Shown: piece by piece, positions 46,411 through 54,048 of the stretch
Numbering within the stretch: position 1 is the stretch's first letter
Layout of the letters: every line of letters starts with the position of its first letter
DNA from: Acidobacteriota bacterium
Lineage (GTDB): Bacteria; Acidobacteriota; Terriglobia; Terriglobales; Acidobacteriaceae
NCBI GenBank assembly: GCA_021780315.1
Contig: JAJXYY010000042.1
Location: forward strand, 1 to 64,000
DNA: 64,000 nucleotides
Direction of reading: 5' to 3'
The notes under the pieces: model-generated
Databases searched by the model: none
What the model was told of the DNA's origin: nothing
Seen by the model: the letters and a program-made list of their open reading frames with translations, nothing else
Program-made: the position numbers and the translations under genes

Positions 46411-46770
46411 CTACTGCTTTTTGTTGTTGTGCTTATCGCGGTAGATGCGCTTGGATTCCTGGTTCTGCTGCTGACGGATGGTCTTGCGATCCTGAGCGGT
46501 GAGGTGGCCGTTATCCTGGGCGCGCATGCCCTTGATTTCCTTGTTGATTCCAGCTTCCTGATGCTCGAGGTGCGAGGTTTCACCGGGGGTAAGTTGACCG
46601 CTCTTGACGCCCTGAGCGATACGGTCCTGCTGGTTCTCTTTGCGCTGTGCGATGGTGGCGGGCTTGGTTGAGGCTGCAGGCGGAGTGGTGGGCGCGGTTG
46701 TGGCCTGCGCGAGGAGAGCGGCGGGGGTGAGGGTCAGGGCTGCTGCGAGAGTGAGAGATTTGAGGGTCAT
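46411..46770 (-). CDS. Small secreted hydrophilic protein
   Basis: The 119-residue protein has a signal peptide (residues 1-21, ending LLAQA). A Thr/Pro/Ala-rich stretch follows (about 22-38), then a very hydrophilic, probably helical region to the end with QRKENQQDRIAQGVKSGQLTPGE and the related QDRKTIRQQQNQESKRIYRDKHNNKKQ. It has the look of a small periplasmic acidobacterial protein family of unknown function. The ATG follows AAGGAG. It is convergent with ahcY. An AT-rich stretch upstream (46850-46920) could hold its promoter. Confidence 0.8.
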   Translation of the reverse strand: MTLKSLTLAAALTLTPAALLAQATTAPTTPPAASTKPATIAQRKENQQDRIAQGVKSGQLTPGETSHLEHQEAGINKEIKGMRAQDNGHLTAQDRKTIRQQQNQESKRIYRDKHNNKKQ

Positions 46771-47000
46771 GTGGTTCTCCTTGAAAGATCGTCGAGCAGT
46801 GGAGAAGTGTTGTCTCTACTGCTTGCGTTGGAGTAGACCCAAAGGTTAGCAAGGTGTTGCGGTTTATTTTTGGAGTATATTTTTCGCTTAAGACGCGACT
46901 TTTCCTGATTTTTCGGGTGCTTTTGGGGCAATTGGAAGTGGGGTGCAACTTTAGTTGCAGCTGCGCTGGAGATCAATTGAGGGACGAGGTTAGCTGGAGA

Positions 47001-47110
47001 GACTAGCTAGTGGCGGTGGGGGAGTCGTAGTCGTCTGCGGTGATGACCGCGCCTGGGGCCGGGACTAGCTGGTGGCGGTGGGTGAATCATAGTCGTCTGC
47101 GGTGATGACC
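47001..47110 (-). repeat. Tandem copy of the 3' end of the DUF4397 gene
   Basis: Bases 47001-47048 and 47063-47110 are 48-base copies with four differences, offset by 62 bases. The right copy codes for the last 14 residues and stop of the DUF4397 gene. The left copy, beyond the stop, would code for the same 14 residues and stop; all four differences are synonymous in that frame. Confidence 0.85.
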
Positions 47111-47826
47111 TGCAGGCCGGGGGTGGTGATGAGTTGCTGATCGATGAGGATGATGGTGCGGGCTGCGCCGCCGGAGTAGGTGGTCTGGGCTCCGCTATAG
47201 GTGGCCACGGTGGTGGTGGTGGGGACGGTTCCGGTAGGCACCATGACGATGGTGTAGGTGCCGGTGGGGATGTTGATGTAGCCGGTGTTGGTGGGGAAGG
47301 TGAGATTGGTGACGATGGGGGTCACGCCGGTGAGTTTTTGTCCGGCAGGGACGGCGTAGATATCGACGGCAGAGATGCGTGTGGCCTGATCGACGAAACG
47401 CAGGGAGATCTGTCCGGAGGGAGCGGGTTGGCTTTGATCTTTGAGGATGACTTCGTCGAGGCTGGCGGCGGAGTTTCCGATGAGTGCGGTGTACTGGCCG
47501 GAGGCGGCGAAGGTGGCGGTGGCCGTGGAGAGGACCTGGGTGGTGCCGGCGGATTTGGCGGAGATGGTGTACGTGCCGGGGTTGATGGGGACGTAGGAGG
47601 TGATGGTGCCGAAGCCGAGGTTGTAGGCGAGGACGGCTGTGCCTTCGTACATGTCGAGGCCGGGTGCGTCAGGGGAGGCATCGATGATGCGGACCTGAGA
47701 GCGGCTGGGGGTACTGACGATGCCTTGGCATCCTGTGAGCGCGGCGAGGAGTCCTACGGTAGGAAGGGCGATGGCGAGACGGATGGCGCGCCCTGCGGTG
47801 AGGCGGTGTTGGCGAGAGATCGGCAT
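47065..47826 (-). CDS. DUF4397-domain lipoprotein
   Basis: From the ATG at 47826 the protein has 253 residues. It has a lipoprotein signal peptide with lipobox LTGC (about residues 30-33). Two beta-sandwich units of the DUF4397 type follow, beginning VRIIDASPDAPGLDMYEG and ISLRFVDQATRISAVDIYAVP. The domain is common in surface proteins of soil bacteria; its function is unknown. An ATG at 47850 would add eight residues. Neither start has a strong ribosome binding site. The gene end is duplicated just downstream. Confidence 0.85.
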   Translation of the reverse strand: MPISRQHRLTAGRAIRLAIALPTVGLLAALTGCQGIVSTPSRSQVRIIDASPDAPGLDMYEGTAVLAYNLGFGTITSYVPINPGTYTISAKSAGTTQVLSTATATFAASGQYTALIGNSAASLDEVILKDQSQPAPSGQISLRFVDQATRISAVDIYAVPAGQKLTGVTPIVTNLTFPTNTGYINIPTGTYTIVMVPTGTVPTTTTVATYSGAQTTYSGGAARTIILIDQQLITTPGLQVITADDYDSPTATS

Positions 47827-48444
47827 ACGTCGCGTCTTAGAATGAAGCATCGATATGTTTCACTCTAAACGATTTTGCCGCGGTAGGCGACGACGGAGTG
47901 GAGGGGAGGTAACGAGGACGATGCGGATGGGAGGCGCAGGGGCGTTGGTGGTGGGATGGACGATGAGTATGGCAGCCTGCTTGCTCGCGGGAGTTGCCCA
48001 GACGCCGAGTGCAGTGGATTCTGATGGCTACGGGCGGCTGTGGGTGGGCTGTTCTGCTCGATGGGGCGGATTATGTTGATTGAATTGACCGTGGTTCTGG
48101 CGAGTAGTGCTTTTTGCTTGATTGAACAAGTTGCGAGACCAGACGCAGCAAATAGGTCAACATAAACTTTCCTACAATTTACATTTTCTATGGCGCCTCG
48201 ATGTGCTACCGTGATTCTGCTGAACGTTAGCTCGAACCTGACAACAAGTTTCAGTTCCCAGCAAGGGCTACTTGATAAGTAAAGACGCTCTGCCGAAAAT
48301 TTACTGTTGAACTCACCTCGACTTGAAGTAACACAACGCTGATTTATTTTCTTCCAGATAACACGAGTCTACTTATCTCGATTTGGAGGCAGCGTTACGT
48401 TTTCTAAATACTCAATTAGTGGTGGCGGTCGGCTCTGTGCAGCA
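47827..48444. other. 618-base gap, AT-richer in its right half
   Basis: A plus-strand ORF at 47855-48079 has no good start context and no recognised product. From about 48080 onward the sequence becomes clearly richer in A and T than the rest of the window. That change marks the left edge of an island that runs to about 49570. No RNA gene or mobile element was recognised. Confidence 0.55.
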
Positions 48445-48843
48445 TTGGCTGCTCTTGCAATACTCACTTCCTGTATAAACCTTCAGGCTCAAATTTCATT
48501 TACTACCAGCATTGTTATTGGTGATGGAACACTGAGTTGGGCGGCCACGCCATTCACTGGTAGGTGCGGCTATCAAGGTCAGACTAACTATGTAGAGTGG
48601 GTATACAGTGGTTTTACATATCTCTCGAATAGTGTTGTTTATATCCTTAGCGGATCCCCAATATATTACAGTTCACCTGGCGGAGCATGTCCGCCCAGCG
48701 GCGGGCAACCATCTATGCTTCAGCCAGGGGGGAGAGTTCCTGTGAACGGTGAAAGCATTTACTCAGTCGATTTCTATCCGTCGTCAGGTGGCCATGGAAG
48801 CGGCAGCCTGGTCCAGACCGGCTATATTTCGGATCCGCAGTAA
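48445..48843 (+). CDS. Small secreted hypothetical protein lacking an ATG or GTG start
   Basis: The ORF codes for a hydrophobic leader (AALAILTSCINLQA) followed by about 110 polar residues rich in Gly, Ser and Tyr, with three Cys. The reading frame is open from 48343, but no ATG or GTG is available in it before the mature part; the only usual start is the TTG at 48445. Either the TTG is used, or the 5' end has been lost by mutation. Base composition is AT-richer than the window average. The next gene starts 121 bases downstream on the same strand. No family is recognised. Confidence 0.45.
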   Translation: MAALAILTSCINLQAQISFTTSIVIGDGTLSWAATPFTGRCGYQGQTNYVEWVYSGFTYLSNSVVYILSGSPIYYSSPGGACPPSGGQPSMLQPGGRVPVNGESIYSVDFYPSSGGHGSGSLVQTGYISDPQ

Positions 48844-48964
48844 AAAAACAACTTCAATCTTACACTCTCCTCCCGGCAACGAGAATTCGCAAGGTTATGC
48901 AACAACGAATACTAATTGCCAACATCAATCCGATTTACTTATAGGTTTGAATTGAAGGAATAAC

Positions 48965-49489
48965 GTGAAAATATTGCTGATTGCAGTTGTAGTAACAGCT
49001 TCCGCAGTTGCTCAGGACAAGCCTCTCGCTTTGCCCTCGGCTTGTGGTCCAAAGCATGTGAGCTTTGATGTGAAGCTGGCAGATGCCCCGCAGAGTGTTA
49101 CTCAACCTGATCCGGTCAAAGCAACGGTCTTCTTTATTGAAGATAACGGGCCGATGGGTAACCACCAACAATACACAATCAAGATTGGGCTAGACGGAGC
49201 ATGGGTGGGAGCTTATCAGCATAATGCTTATTTTGCGGTATCAGTCGAACCCGGAGAACATCATATCTGTGCAAAGGTACAGTCCCGATTTTTAGCTGGG
49301 CATAATTTAGCGTTGCTTCATTTTGAAGCAGTAGCGGGTAAGGTCTATTTTTTTCGGACACAATTTCTGGCCGGACTAACTACGATGTACCCGAGCGCAC
49401 CGTTTCTCGAACTGAACCGACTTGACAGCGATCAGGCAAACTACTTGATTTCAACTTTCCCTCGCAGCGTATCGCAGCCTAAGCAATGA
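48965..49489 (+). CDS. Secreted protein resembling DUF2846
   Basis: The 174-residue protein starts at a GTG behind AAGGAAT. It has a signal peptide (residues 1-17, ending AVAQD). The mature part has the beta-rich pattern seen in DUF2846-type proteins: KATVFFIEDN, then KIGLDGAWVGAYQHNAYFAVSVEPGEHHICA, then LALLHFEAVAGKVYFFRT. The function is unknown. It is in the AT-richer island and may share a transcript with the gene at 48445. It is convergent with the GH29 gene. Confidence 0.75.
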   Translation: MKILLIAVVVTASAVAQDKPLALPSACGPKHVSFDVKLADAPQSVTQPDPVKATVFFIEDNGPMGNHQQYTIKIGLDGAWVGAYQHNAYFAVSVEPGEHHICAKVQSRFLAGHNLALLHFEAVAGKVYFFRTQFLAGLTTMYPSAPFLELNRLDSDQANYLISTFPRSVSQPKQ

Positions 49490-49583
49490 GGTAGGTTTGC
49501 TGTGTATTTTCTCCAAGTGACGACTCGTCTGTAATAGGAGCACAGCATCTGGAATGTAAGAACTATTATTGTGTGGGTTTCTG

Positions 49584-51182
49584 TTAGATGGCTCCGAGGG
49601 GGTGGGTGCCTTCGATGCGGAGGGTGTAGGGCATGGGGGAGGGGTTGGGGTTGGGTGGGAGAGTGACGAGGAGTGCTTCGGGGGTTTGGCGGAAGCTGAG
49701 GGGGGTGGGGGTGGGGGCGAGGAGGGTGACGCGTTCGACCTTGGCGAGGGGGGTGGCGAGGGAGCGGATGGCGGCTTCGGCGGTGGGGTATTTGTAGCCG
49801 AAGGCATAGAGGTTGCCGTTGGCGGTGGTGAAGCGGAAGTCGGCGGTGGTGAGGGCGAGGTGTGGGGGGTGCTGGATGTGTGGGCCCTCGACGGCGGTGG
49901 AGCCACCTTTCCAGTCGCCGGGGGCTTCGGCGGGGATGGAGGGTCCTTCGCCCATGTGGGTGAAGGGGCGGGAGCCGTAGATGGCTTCTCCGTTGATGCG
50001 GAGCCAGTCGCCGATGGCGAGGAGGATGTTCTGCTGGGTCTGGGGGATGGTGCCGTCGCCCATGGGAGAGATGTTGAGGAGGAGGTTACCGCCCTGACTG
50101 GCGAGTTCGACGAGTTCGCGGACGATGGATTCGGCAGGGCGGTAGGACATGGGTTGGGGGGATTCGGTGTAGCCCCAGGTGCTGCCGATGGCGTCGTCGC
50201 ACTGCCATCCTGCTGCGGGGTAGATCCATTTGGGAGCGCGCTGCTGTTTTTCGAAGTCCTGGACGGAGGCGAAGAGGTAGGCGAGATCCTTGGTGGCGAG
50301 GGTGGCTTCCCTGCCCCACTGGCGGGCGCGGTTGTAGTAATAGGCGGCGGCGCGGAGTTTGACGTGGTCGTACTCACGGACGTTGACGCCGTTGTCGAAG
50401 TAGATCATCTGGGGCTGGTATTTATCGACGAGTTCCTGGACGCGGGCGAGCCAGTCGTTCTGGAAGGCCGGGGAGGCGTTGTGGTTGTTGAATTCGCCGG
50501 GGATGGGCGGGCCGTAGAAGCCGGCGTAGCGGGGGTGGGACTGGTCGTTGCGCAGGCCGGAGGCGGGGTAGGCGAAGGAGTCGTGCTCCATACGGTGGGA
50601 GGAGAGGCCGAAGATGAGATTTTGCTTGCGGACGGCGGTGGCGAGTTCTCCGGTGAGGTCTCGCCTGGGGCCCATTTTCCCGGCGCACCAGGGGGTGAGG
50701 TCAGAGTTCCACATGGCGAAGCCGTCGTGGTGCTCGGCGACGGGGATGACGTACTTTGCGCCGGATTTGGCGAAGAGCTGAGCCCATTCGTCGGGGCGGT
50801 AGTTCTGTGCTTTGAAGAGCGGGATGAAGTCTTTGTAGCCGAACTGGTCGGGGGCTCCGTAGTGCTGGGTGTGCCAGGGTACGTCGGAGGTGTACATGTG
50901 GCGCTCGTACCACTCGTTGAGGCGGGCAGGGATGGAGTAGAGGCCCCAGTGGATGAAGATGCCGAACTTAGCCTGATTGAACCAGGCGGGAGTGCGGTAG
51001 TTGTCGCGGAGGGACTCCCAGGTGGGCTGGAAGGGGCCGGAGAGGTCGGGTTTGGGGATGGCGTAGGCGTCGGGGGCGCCGGCGGGAGCGCCGGTCTGGG
51101 CGGAGAGGGGTTCTGCGCGGAAGGAAGGAGGCAGGAGGGCGGCCGCGGTGAGTTGAGCGAGGAGGGTGCGGCGGGTGAGCAT
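49584..51182 (-). CDS. Secreted alpha-L-fucosidase, glycoside hydrolase family 29
   Basis: The 532-residue enzyme has an N-terminal export signal with an RR pair (MLTRRTLLAQLTAAALL), possibly Tat. The GH29 barrel has KFGIFIHWGLYS (72-83), AEHHDGFAMWNS (149-160) and the nucleophile Asp263 in MIYFDNG. NLLLNISPMGDG (about residue 373) is also diagnostic. A C-terminal beta-sandwich follows (about 440-532). It should release L-fucose from plant or microbial glycans outside the cytoplasm. It stands alone, but the neighbouring GH35 gene at 51792-53405 on the same strand suggests a shared role in breaking down plant side chains. Confidence 0.92.
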   Translation of the reverse strand: MLTRRTLLAQLTAAALLPPSFRAEPLSAQTGAPAGAPDAYAIPKPDLSGPFQPTWESLRDNYRTPAWFNQAKFGIFIHWGLYSIPARLNEWYERHMYTSDVPWHTQHYGAPDQFGYKDFIPLFKAQNYRPDEWAQLFAKSGAKYVIPVAEHHDGFAMWNSDLTPWCAGKMGPRRDLTGELATAVRKQNLIFGLSSHRMEHDSFAYPASGLRNDQSHPRYAGFYGPPIPGEFNNHNASPAFQNDWLARVQELVDKYQPQMIYFDNGVNVREYDHVKLRAAAYYYNRARQWGREATLATKDLAYLFASVQDFEKQQRAPKWIYPAAGWQCDDAIGSTWGYTESPQPMSYRPAESIVRELVELASQGGNLLLNISPMGDGTIPQTQQNILLAIGDWLRINGEAIYGSRPFTHMGEGPSIPAEAPGDWKGGSTAVEGPHIQHPPHLALTTADFRFTTANGNLYAFGYKYPTAEAAIRSLATPLAKVERVTLLAPTPTPLSFRQTPEALLVTLPPNPNPSPMPYTLRIEGTHPLGAI

Positions 51183-51331
51183 GGGGGCAAGGGTACGCCA
51201 AGGGGAGAAACTATTTCAAGGGTGAAATTTTATTTCTGAATGCGATGACGGGGCAGATTGCGAGCAGCCAGCCCACCGGTGCGCGGAGCAGAGGTGGGCC
51301 GGACGGCGCATGGGGGCGCAGTGGAGGTGGA

Positions 51332-51664
51332 TTATTTTTTGGGTTTGCTGGCGATGATCTGGTCTTTGATCTTGTTGTAGGTGGCGGCGGGGAGGATGCC
51401 GCGGGAGAGGAGCTGGTTTTTGGCGGTGTAGGGACGGCCAGCGATGATGCGTGCGGAGTAGGCGTCGCCGATGCCGGAGAAGGCTTTGAGCTGGTCGGCG
51501 GTGGCGGTGTTGATGTCGAGGAGGCTGGTGCTGGCAGGTGCGGTGGCAGCAGGCTTGGTGGTGGCTGGTTTGGTGGTCTTGGCGGCCTGTGCCGGTGCCA
51601 TGAGGGTGGTGGAGACGAGGAACGCGGCGGCGAGGGCGATGCGGGAGCGGAAGAGCTTGAGCAT
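51332..51664 (-). CDS. Secreted helix-hairpin-helix (ComEA-like) protein
   Basis: The 110-residue protein has a signal peptide (residues 1-27, ending AQAA) and an Ala/Thr/Lys/Pro-rich linker (about 28-45). One helix-hairpin-helix domain follows: LLDINTATADQLKAFSGIGDAYSARIIAGRPY (about 47-79). This is the order of ComEA-type DNA-binding proteins and of many small periplasmic HHH proteins. ComEA pulls DNA into the periplasm in transformation, but no competence genes are near. The ATG at 51664 has AGGAG upstream at slightly long spacing. Confidence 0.85.
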   Translation of the reverse strand: MLKLFRSRIALAAAFLVSTTLMAPAQAAKTTKPATTKPAATAPASTSLLDINTATADQLKAFSGIGDAYSARIIAGRPYTAKNQLLSRGILPAATYNKIKDQIIASKPKK

Positions 51665-51791
51665 GGTGAGGTGACTCCTGAGGGAGATTTGGAGGTGCGT
51701 CGCAAGGTTAGTTGAGGCGTTGGGGTTGGTCAAAACAATTCTCTGGCGAGATGAGTGGTAGCTTGCGGCGGTTCATTGGCCTGAGCGTGAG

Positions 51792-53405
51792 CTATTGGAA
51801 CTGGTAGACGGCCACCTTTTCGGTGTGGAGCTCTCCCTGGTCGACACGCCAGTAGTTGCCCTGATCGCTTTCGTCACCGTTGAGGCGGCGGCCGGGGAGC
51901 CACTTCCCTGCCACGAATTTGCCCTCGTCGATGGAGGCTATGCCGACGTGAGCGGTGGCTGGGTAGCGGAGTGTGAAGGAGACATGGAAGCCCTTGCCGG
52001 CGCCGAGGAAGTGATCTGGGCCGTCGGCCATGATGATGCCGAAGCCTTTTTCGGTGTGGTTGCCGAAGAGCTCGTCGAGGCTGACGTGGAGGACGTAACC
52101 GTTGAAGGTGAACTCGACGGAGGGGTGAGATTTATCGAGGACGAAGCCGTGGATATCGCCGGCGGCCTGATGCTGGAGGAGGAGTGGGGTGAGCGTGGTG
52201 AGGAGCGCGTAGCTGTCTCCGAGTTCGGTGGAGGCACCAGTGGCGGAGTCGATGGCGAAGGGCGAGAAGCCGATGGCGGCGTGCTCACCGAGAGCGTAGA
52301 AGACGTTGGCTGCGCCTGCTGCTCCGCCGTTGGTTTCGGGGAGGAAGAGGGGGTTTCCGTTGCGGTGGTATTGCGTGGTCCAACTGGCCAAGTCGGGGGA
52401 GTAGAGGTCGGGAGCGAAGATGTCGATGGCGGAGCCGGCTGCTTTCCAGACGTCGATGACGCGGGGCTCCGGGCCGCCACTGGGGAAGACGCCGGGGATA
52501 GCACTGGGACCTGCGAGCCAGGTGTTGACGTACATGGGGAGGTTGTAGGCGGCTTTGCCCTGTGCGGTGACGGTCTGGATGAAGCGGGCGTAGTTCCATG
52601 CCATGAAGATTTCGTCTGCGCGAGAGGTATCGCCGAAGACCTGAGCCCAGGTGCCGGAGGTTTTACGGCCATTCTGAAACCAGAGGGCGCGGAGGTCGGG
52701 GTCGAGAGATTCGACGTGGGACTGGAGGTACTGGAGCAGATCCGCGGGGACAGCGGAGGCGAAGGCGCGGTTGGCTTCGGGGGAGTGATCGCGGGTGTCG
52801 CCGAGGACGCCTACTTCGTTTTCTACCTGCATCAAAAGGACGGTGTGGTCTTGAGCATCAACCTGACGGAGGTGCTGCATGACGGCGGCGAAGGCGCGGG
52901 CGTCGGCGTCGCGGGTGGCAGGGGCCAAGGTGCTGAGGATGCCGATCGGGTTGCCGTTGACGATGACGCGCGGAAAGCGCTTGGAGTCCTGCTTGACCCA
53001 GACGGGCGGGTAGCTGGACATACCGTTTTTCCAGGAGGCTAGCCAGAGGAAGACGATGTGCATGTGCTGCTGGCGGGCCTGGGCGAGGAGGCCGTCGATT
53101 AGGGTGAAGTCGAAGTGGCCTTCGGTGGGTTCAACGAGCTCCCAGGAGATGGGGGTGAGAACGGTATTGAGGGACATGGCAGCGAGGCGAGCCCATTGCG
53201 GCTGCATGTATTCGAGGCTGGACGAGCTGGAGTTGTAGAGCTCGCCGGAGAGCATGAGGAAGGGCTGGCCATCGACGATGAGTTGGGTGGTGACGCCACG
53301 TTTTTCCAGATGGGGGAAGCTGGGTTGCTGCGCGGCGAGTTGGCTGGCGGGGAGGAGGGCGGAGAAGAGCAGAAGGATTGGCAACGCGGCGATTGGGGTT
53401 CTCAT
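51792..53405 (-). CDS. Secreted beta-galactosidase-like enzyme, GH35/DUF5597 type
   Basis: The 537-residue protein starts at the ATG at 53405 with a signal peptide (residues 1-25). The TIM barrel has the GH35 features FLMLSGELYNSS (about 49-60), WELVEPTEGHFDF (88-100) and the acid/base in QVENEVG (Glu197). The probable nucleophile is in PETNGG near residue 365. The C-terminal part (about 390-537) matches the DUF5597 beta domain. Substrate is likely beta-galactosides of plant polymers. The in-frame ORF extends upstream to 53552, but that part overlaps the his leader region on the other strand and is not coding. Confidence 0.88.
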   Translation of the reverse strand: MRTPIAALPILLLFSALLPASQLAAQQPSFPHLEKRGVTTQLIVDGQPFLMLSGELYNSSSSSLEYMQPQWARLAAMSLNTVLTPISWELVEPTEGHFDFTLIDGLLAQARQQHMHIVFLWLASWKNGMSSYPPVWVKQDSKRFPRVIVNGNPIGILSTLAPATRDADARAFAAVMQHLRQVDAQDHTVLLMQVENEVGVLGDTRDHSPEANRAFASAVPADLLQYLQSHVESLDPDLRALWFQNGRKTSGTWAQVFGDTSRADEIFMAWNYARFIQTVTAQGKAAYNLPMYVNTWLAGPSAIPGVFPSGGPEPRVIDVWKAAGSAIDIFAPDLYSPDLASWTTQYHRNGNPLFLPETNGGAAGAANVFYALGEHAAIGFSPFAIDSATGASTELGDSYALLTTLTPLLLQHQAAGDIHGFVLDKSHPSVEFTFNGYVLHVSLDELFGNHTEKGFGIIMADGPDHFLGAGKGFHVSFTLRYPATAHVGIASIDEGKFVAGKWLPGRRLNGDESDQGNYWRVDQGELHTEKVAVYQFQ

Positions 53406-53464
53406 GGCGGCTGCAAATCTACCATACTGAAGCCGGGCGATATGGGGTGGAGGGCGGAGAATAA

Positions 53465-53493
53465 TTGACAAGCTGAGGCCGTGCGGGTAATTT
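53465..53493 (+). promoter_or_regulatory. his operon promoter
   Basis: A perfect -35 hexamer TTGACA (53465-53470) is followed after 17 bases by TAATTT (53488-53493). The transcript should start around 53499-53501, at or just before the ATG of the leader peptide. It is the closest match to a sigma-70-type promoter seen in the window. Confidence 0.75.
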
Positions 53494-53501
53494 TGAGTGT
53501 A

Positions 53502-53588
53502 ATGAACGTTCGTTCGCAGCATCACGGGCACCATCACCATCACCATGCGCATAGCGTGTTGGCGGCTGTGTCCGGTGTGACGAAGTAA
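53502..53588 (+). CDS. hisL: Histidine operon leader peptide (28 aa, nine His codons)
   Basis: The ORF of 28 codons has His at positions 7, 8, 10-15 and 17, including six in a row, using both CAT and CAC. It lies directly upstream of the operon hisIGDCBHFA and is followed by a rho-independent terminator. This is the layout of transcription attenuation leaders such as E. coli hisL. Scarcity of charged His-tRNA would stall the ribosome on these codons. No Shine-Dalgarno sequence is present. The predicted transcription start is only 0-3 bases before the ATG, so the peptide may be translated from a leaderless end. Eleven codons follow the last His. Confidence 0.85.
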   Translation: MNVRSQHHGHHHHHHAHSVLAAVSGVTK

Positions 53589-53610
53589 CGAACGTACACC
53601 AAGGATTGAA

Positions 53611-53648
53611 AAGGCCCGCTAACGCGCACATCGCGAGCGGGCCTTTTT
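53611..53648 (+). terminator. his attenuator terminator
   Basis: AAGGCCCGCT (53611-53620) pairs with AGCGGGCCTT (53636-53645), and CGCG/CGCG pairs inside. Five T residues follow at 53644-53648. The competing antiterminator is GCGTGTTGGCGG (53554-53565) pairing with CCGCTAACGCGC (53616-53627): 12 pairs with two G-U, which would take up the left arm of the terminator. A third hairpin GGTGT-GACG/CGT-ACACC (53574-53600) spans the leader stop codon. hisI starts 49 bases after the T run. Confidence 0.85.
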
Positions 53649-53697
53649 GCTGCGCGATGGCGAGTTGCCGGAACCTAACGCTGGACAGGAGAGAGAA

Positions 53698-54048
53698 ATG
53701 GACGCTGTGAAGATTGACTTTGCCAAGATGGATGGCCTGGTCCCGGGAATTGTGCAGGATGCGAAGACGGGCGAGATGCTGATGCTGGGTTTTTTGAACG
53801 AAGTGAGCTATGCGAAGACGCTGGAGACGGGCTTTGTGACGTTCTGGAGCCGGACGCGAAGCAAGCTGTGGATGAAGGGCGAGACCAGCGGCAACCGTCT
53901 GCGAGTGATTGAAGCTTCGACCGATTGCGATAACGATGCGCTGCTGTTCAAGGTCGAGGTGGAAGGCGATGGACTGGTGTGCCACGAGGGTACGGTGAGC
54001 TGCTTTACAAAATCTATTTCAGTTACAAATAACGAGGGGAGCAAGTAA
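53698..54048 (+). CDS. hisI: Phosphoribosyl-AMP cyclohydrolase
   Basis: HisI opens the purine ring of phosphoribosyl-AMP, the third step of histidine synthesis. The 116-residue protein has the family motifs [20 protein letters not shown] and [15 protein letters not shown], then [11 protein letters not shown], which supply the metal-binding Asp and Cys residues. There is no HisE domain, so the pyrophosphohydrolase must come from elsewhere in the genome. The ATG at 53698 follows AGGAGAG. It is the first gene after the attenuator; its TAA overlaps the ATG of hisG by one base. Confidence 0.95.
   Translation: MDAVKIDFAKMDGLVPGIVQDAKTGEMLMLGFLNEVSYAKTLETGFVTFWSRTRSKLWMKGETSGNRLRVIEASTDCDNDALLFKVEVEGDGLVCHEGTVSCFTKSISVTNNEGSK

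Noticed and set aside
47855-48079. 75-codon plus-strand ORF divergent from the DUF4397 gene
   Set aside because: It has no ribosome binding site and no plausible protein features apart from a short hydrophobic stretch. It overlaps the likely promoter region.
49569-51239. Long open frame on the plus strand opposite the GH29 gene (556 codons)
   Set aside because: It is a mirror frame of the fucosidase gene, with low-complexity Gly/Glu/Val composition and no recognisable domain.
53406-53552. Upstream extension of the GH35 frame into the his leader
   Set aside because: The extension before the signal peptide includes the reverse complement of the His-codon run. The signal peptide begins at the ATG at 53405, so the extension is not coding.
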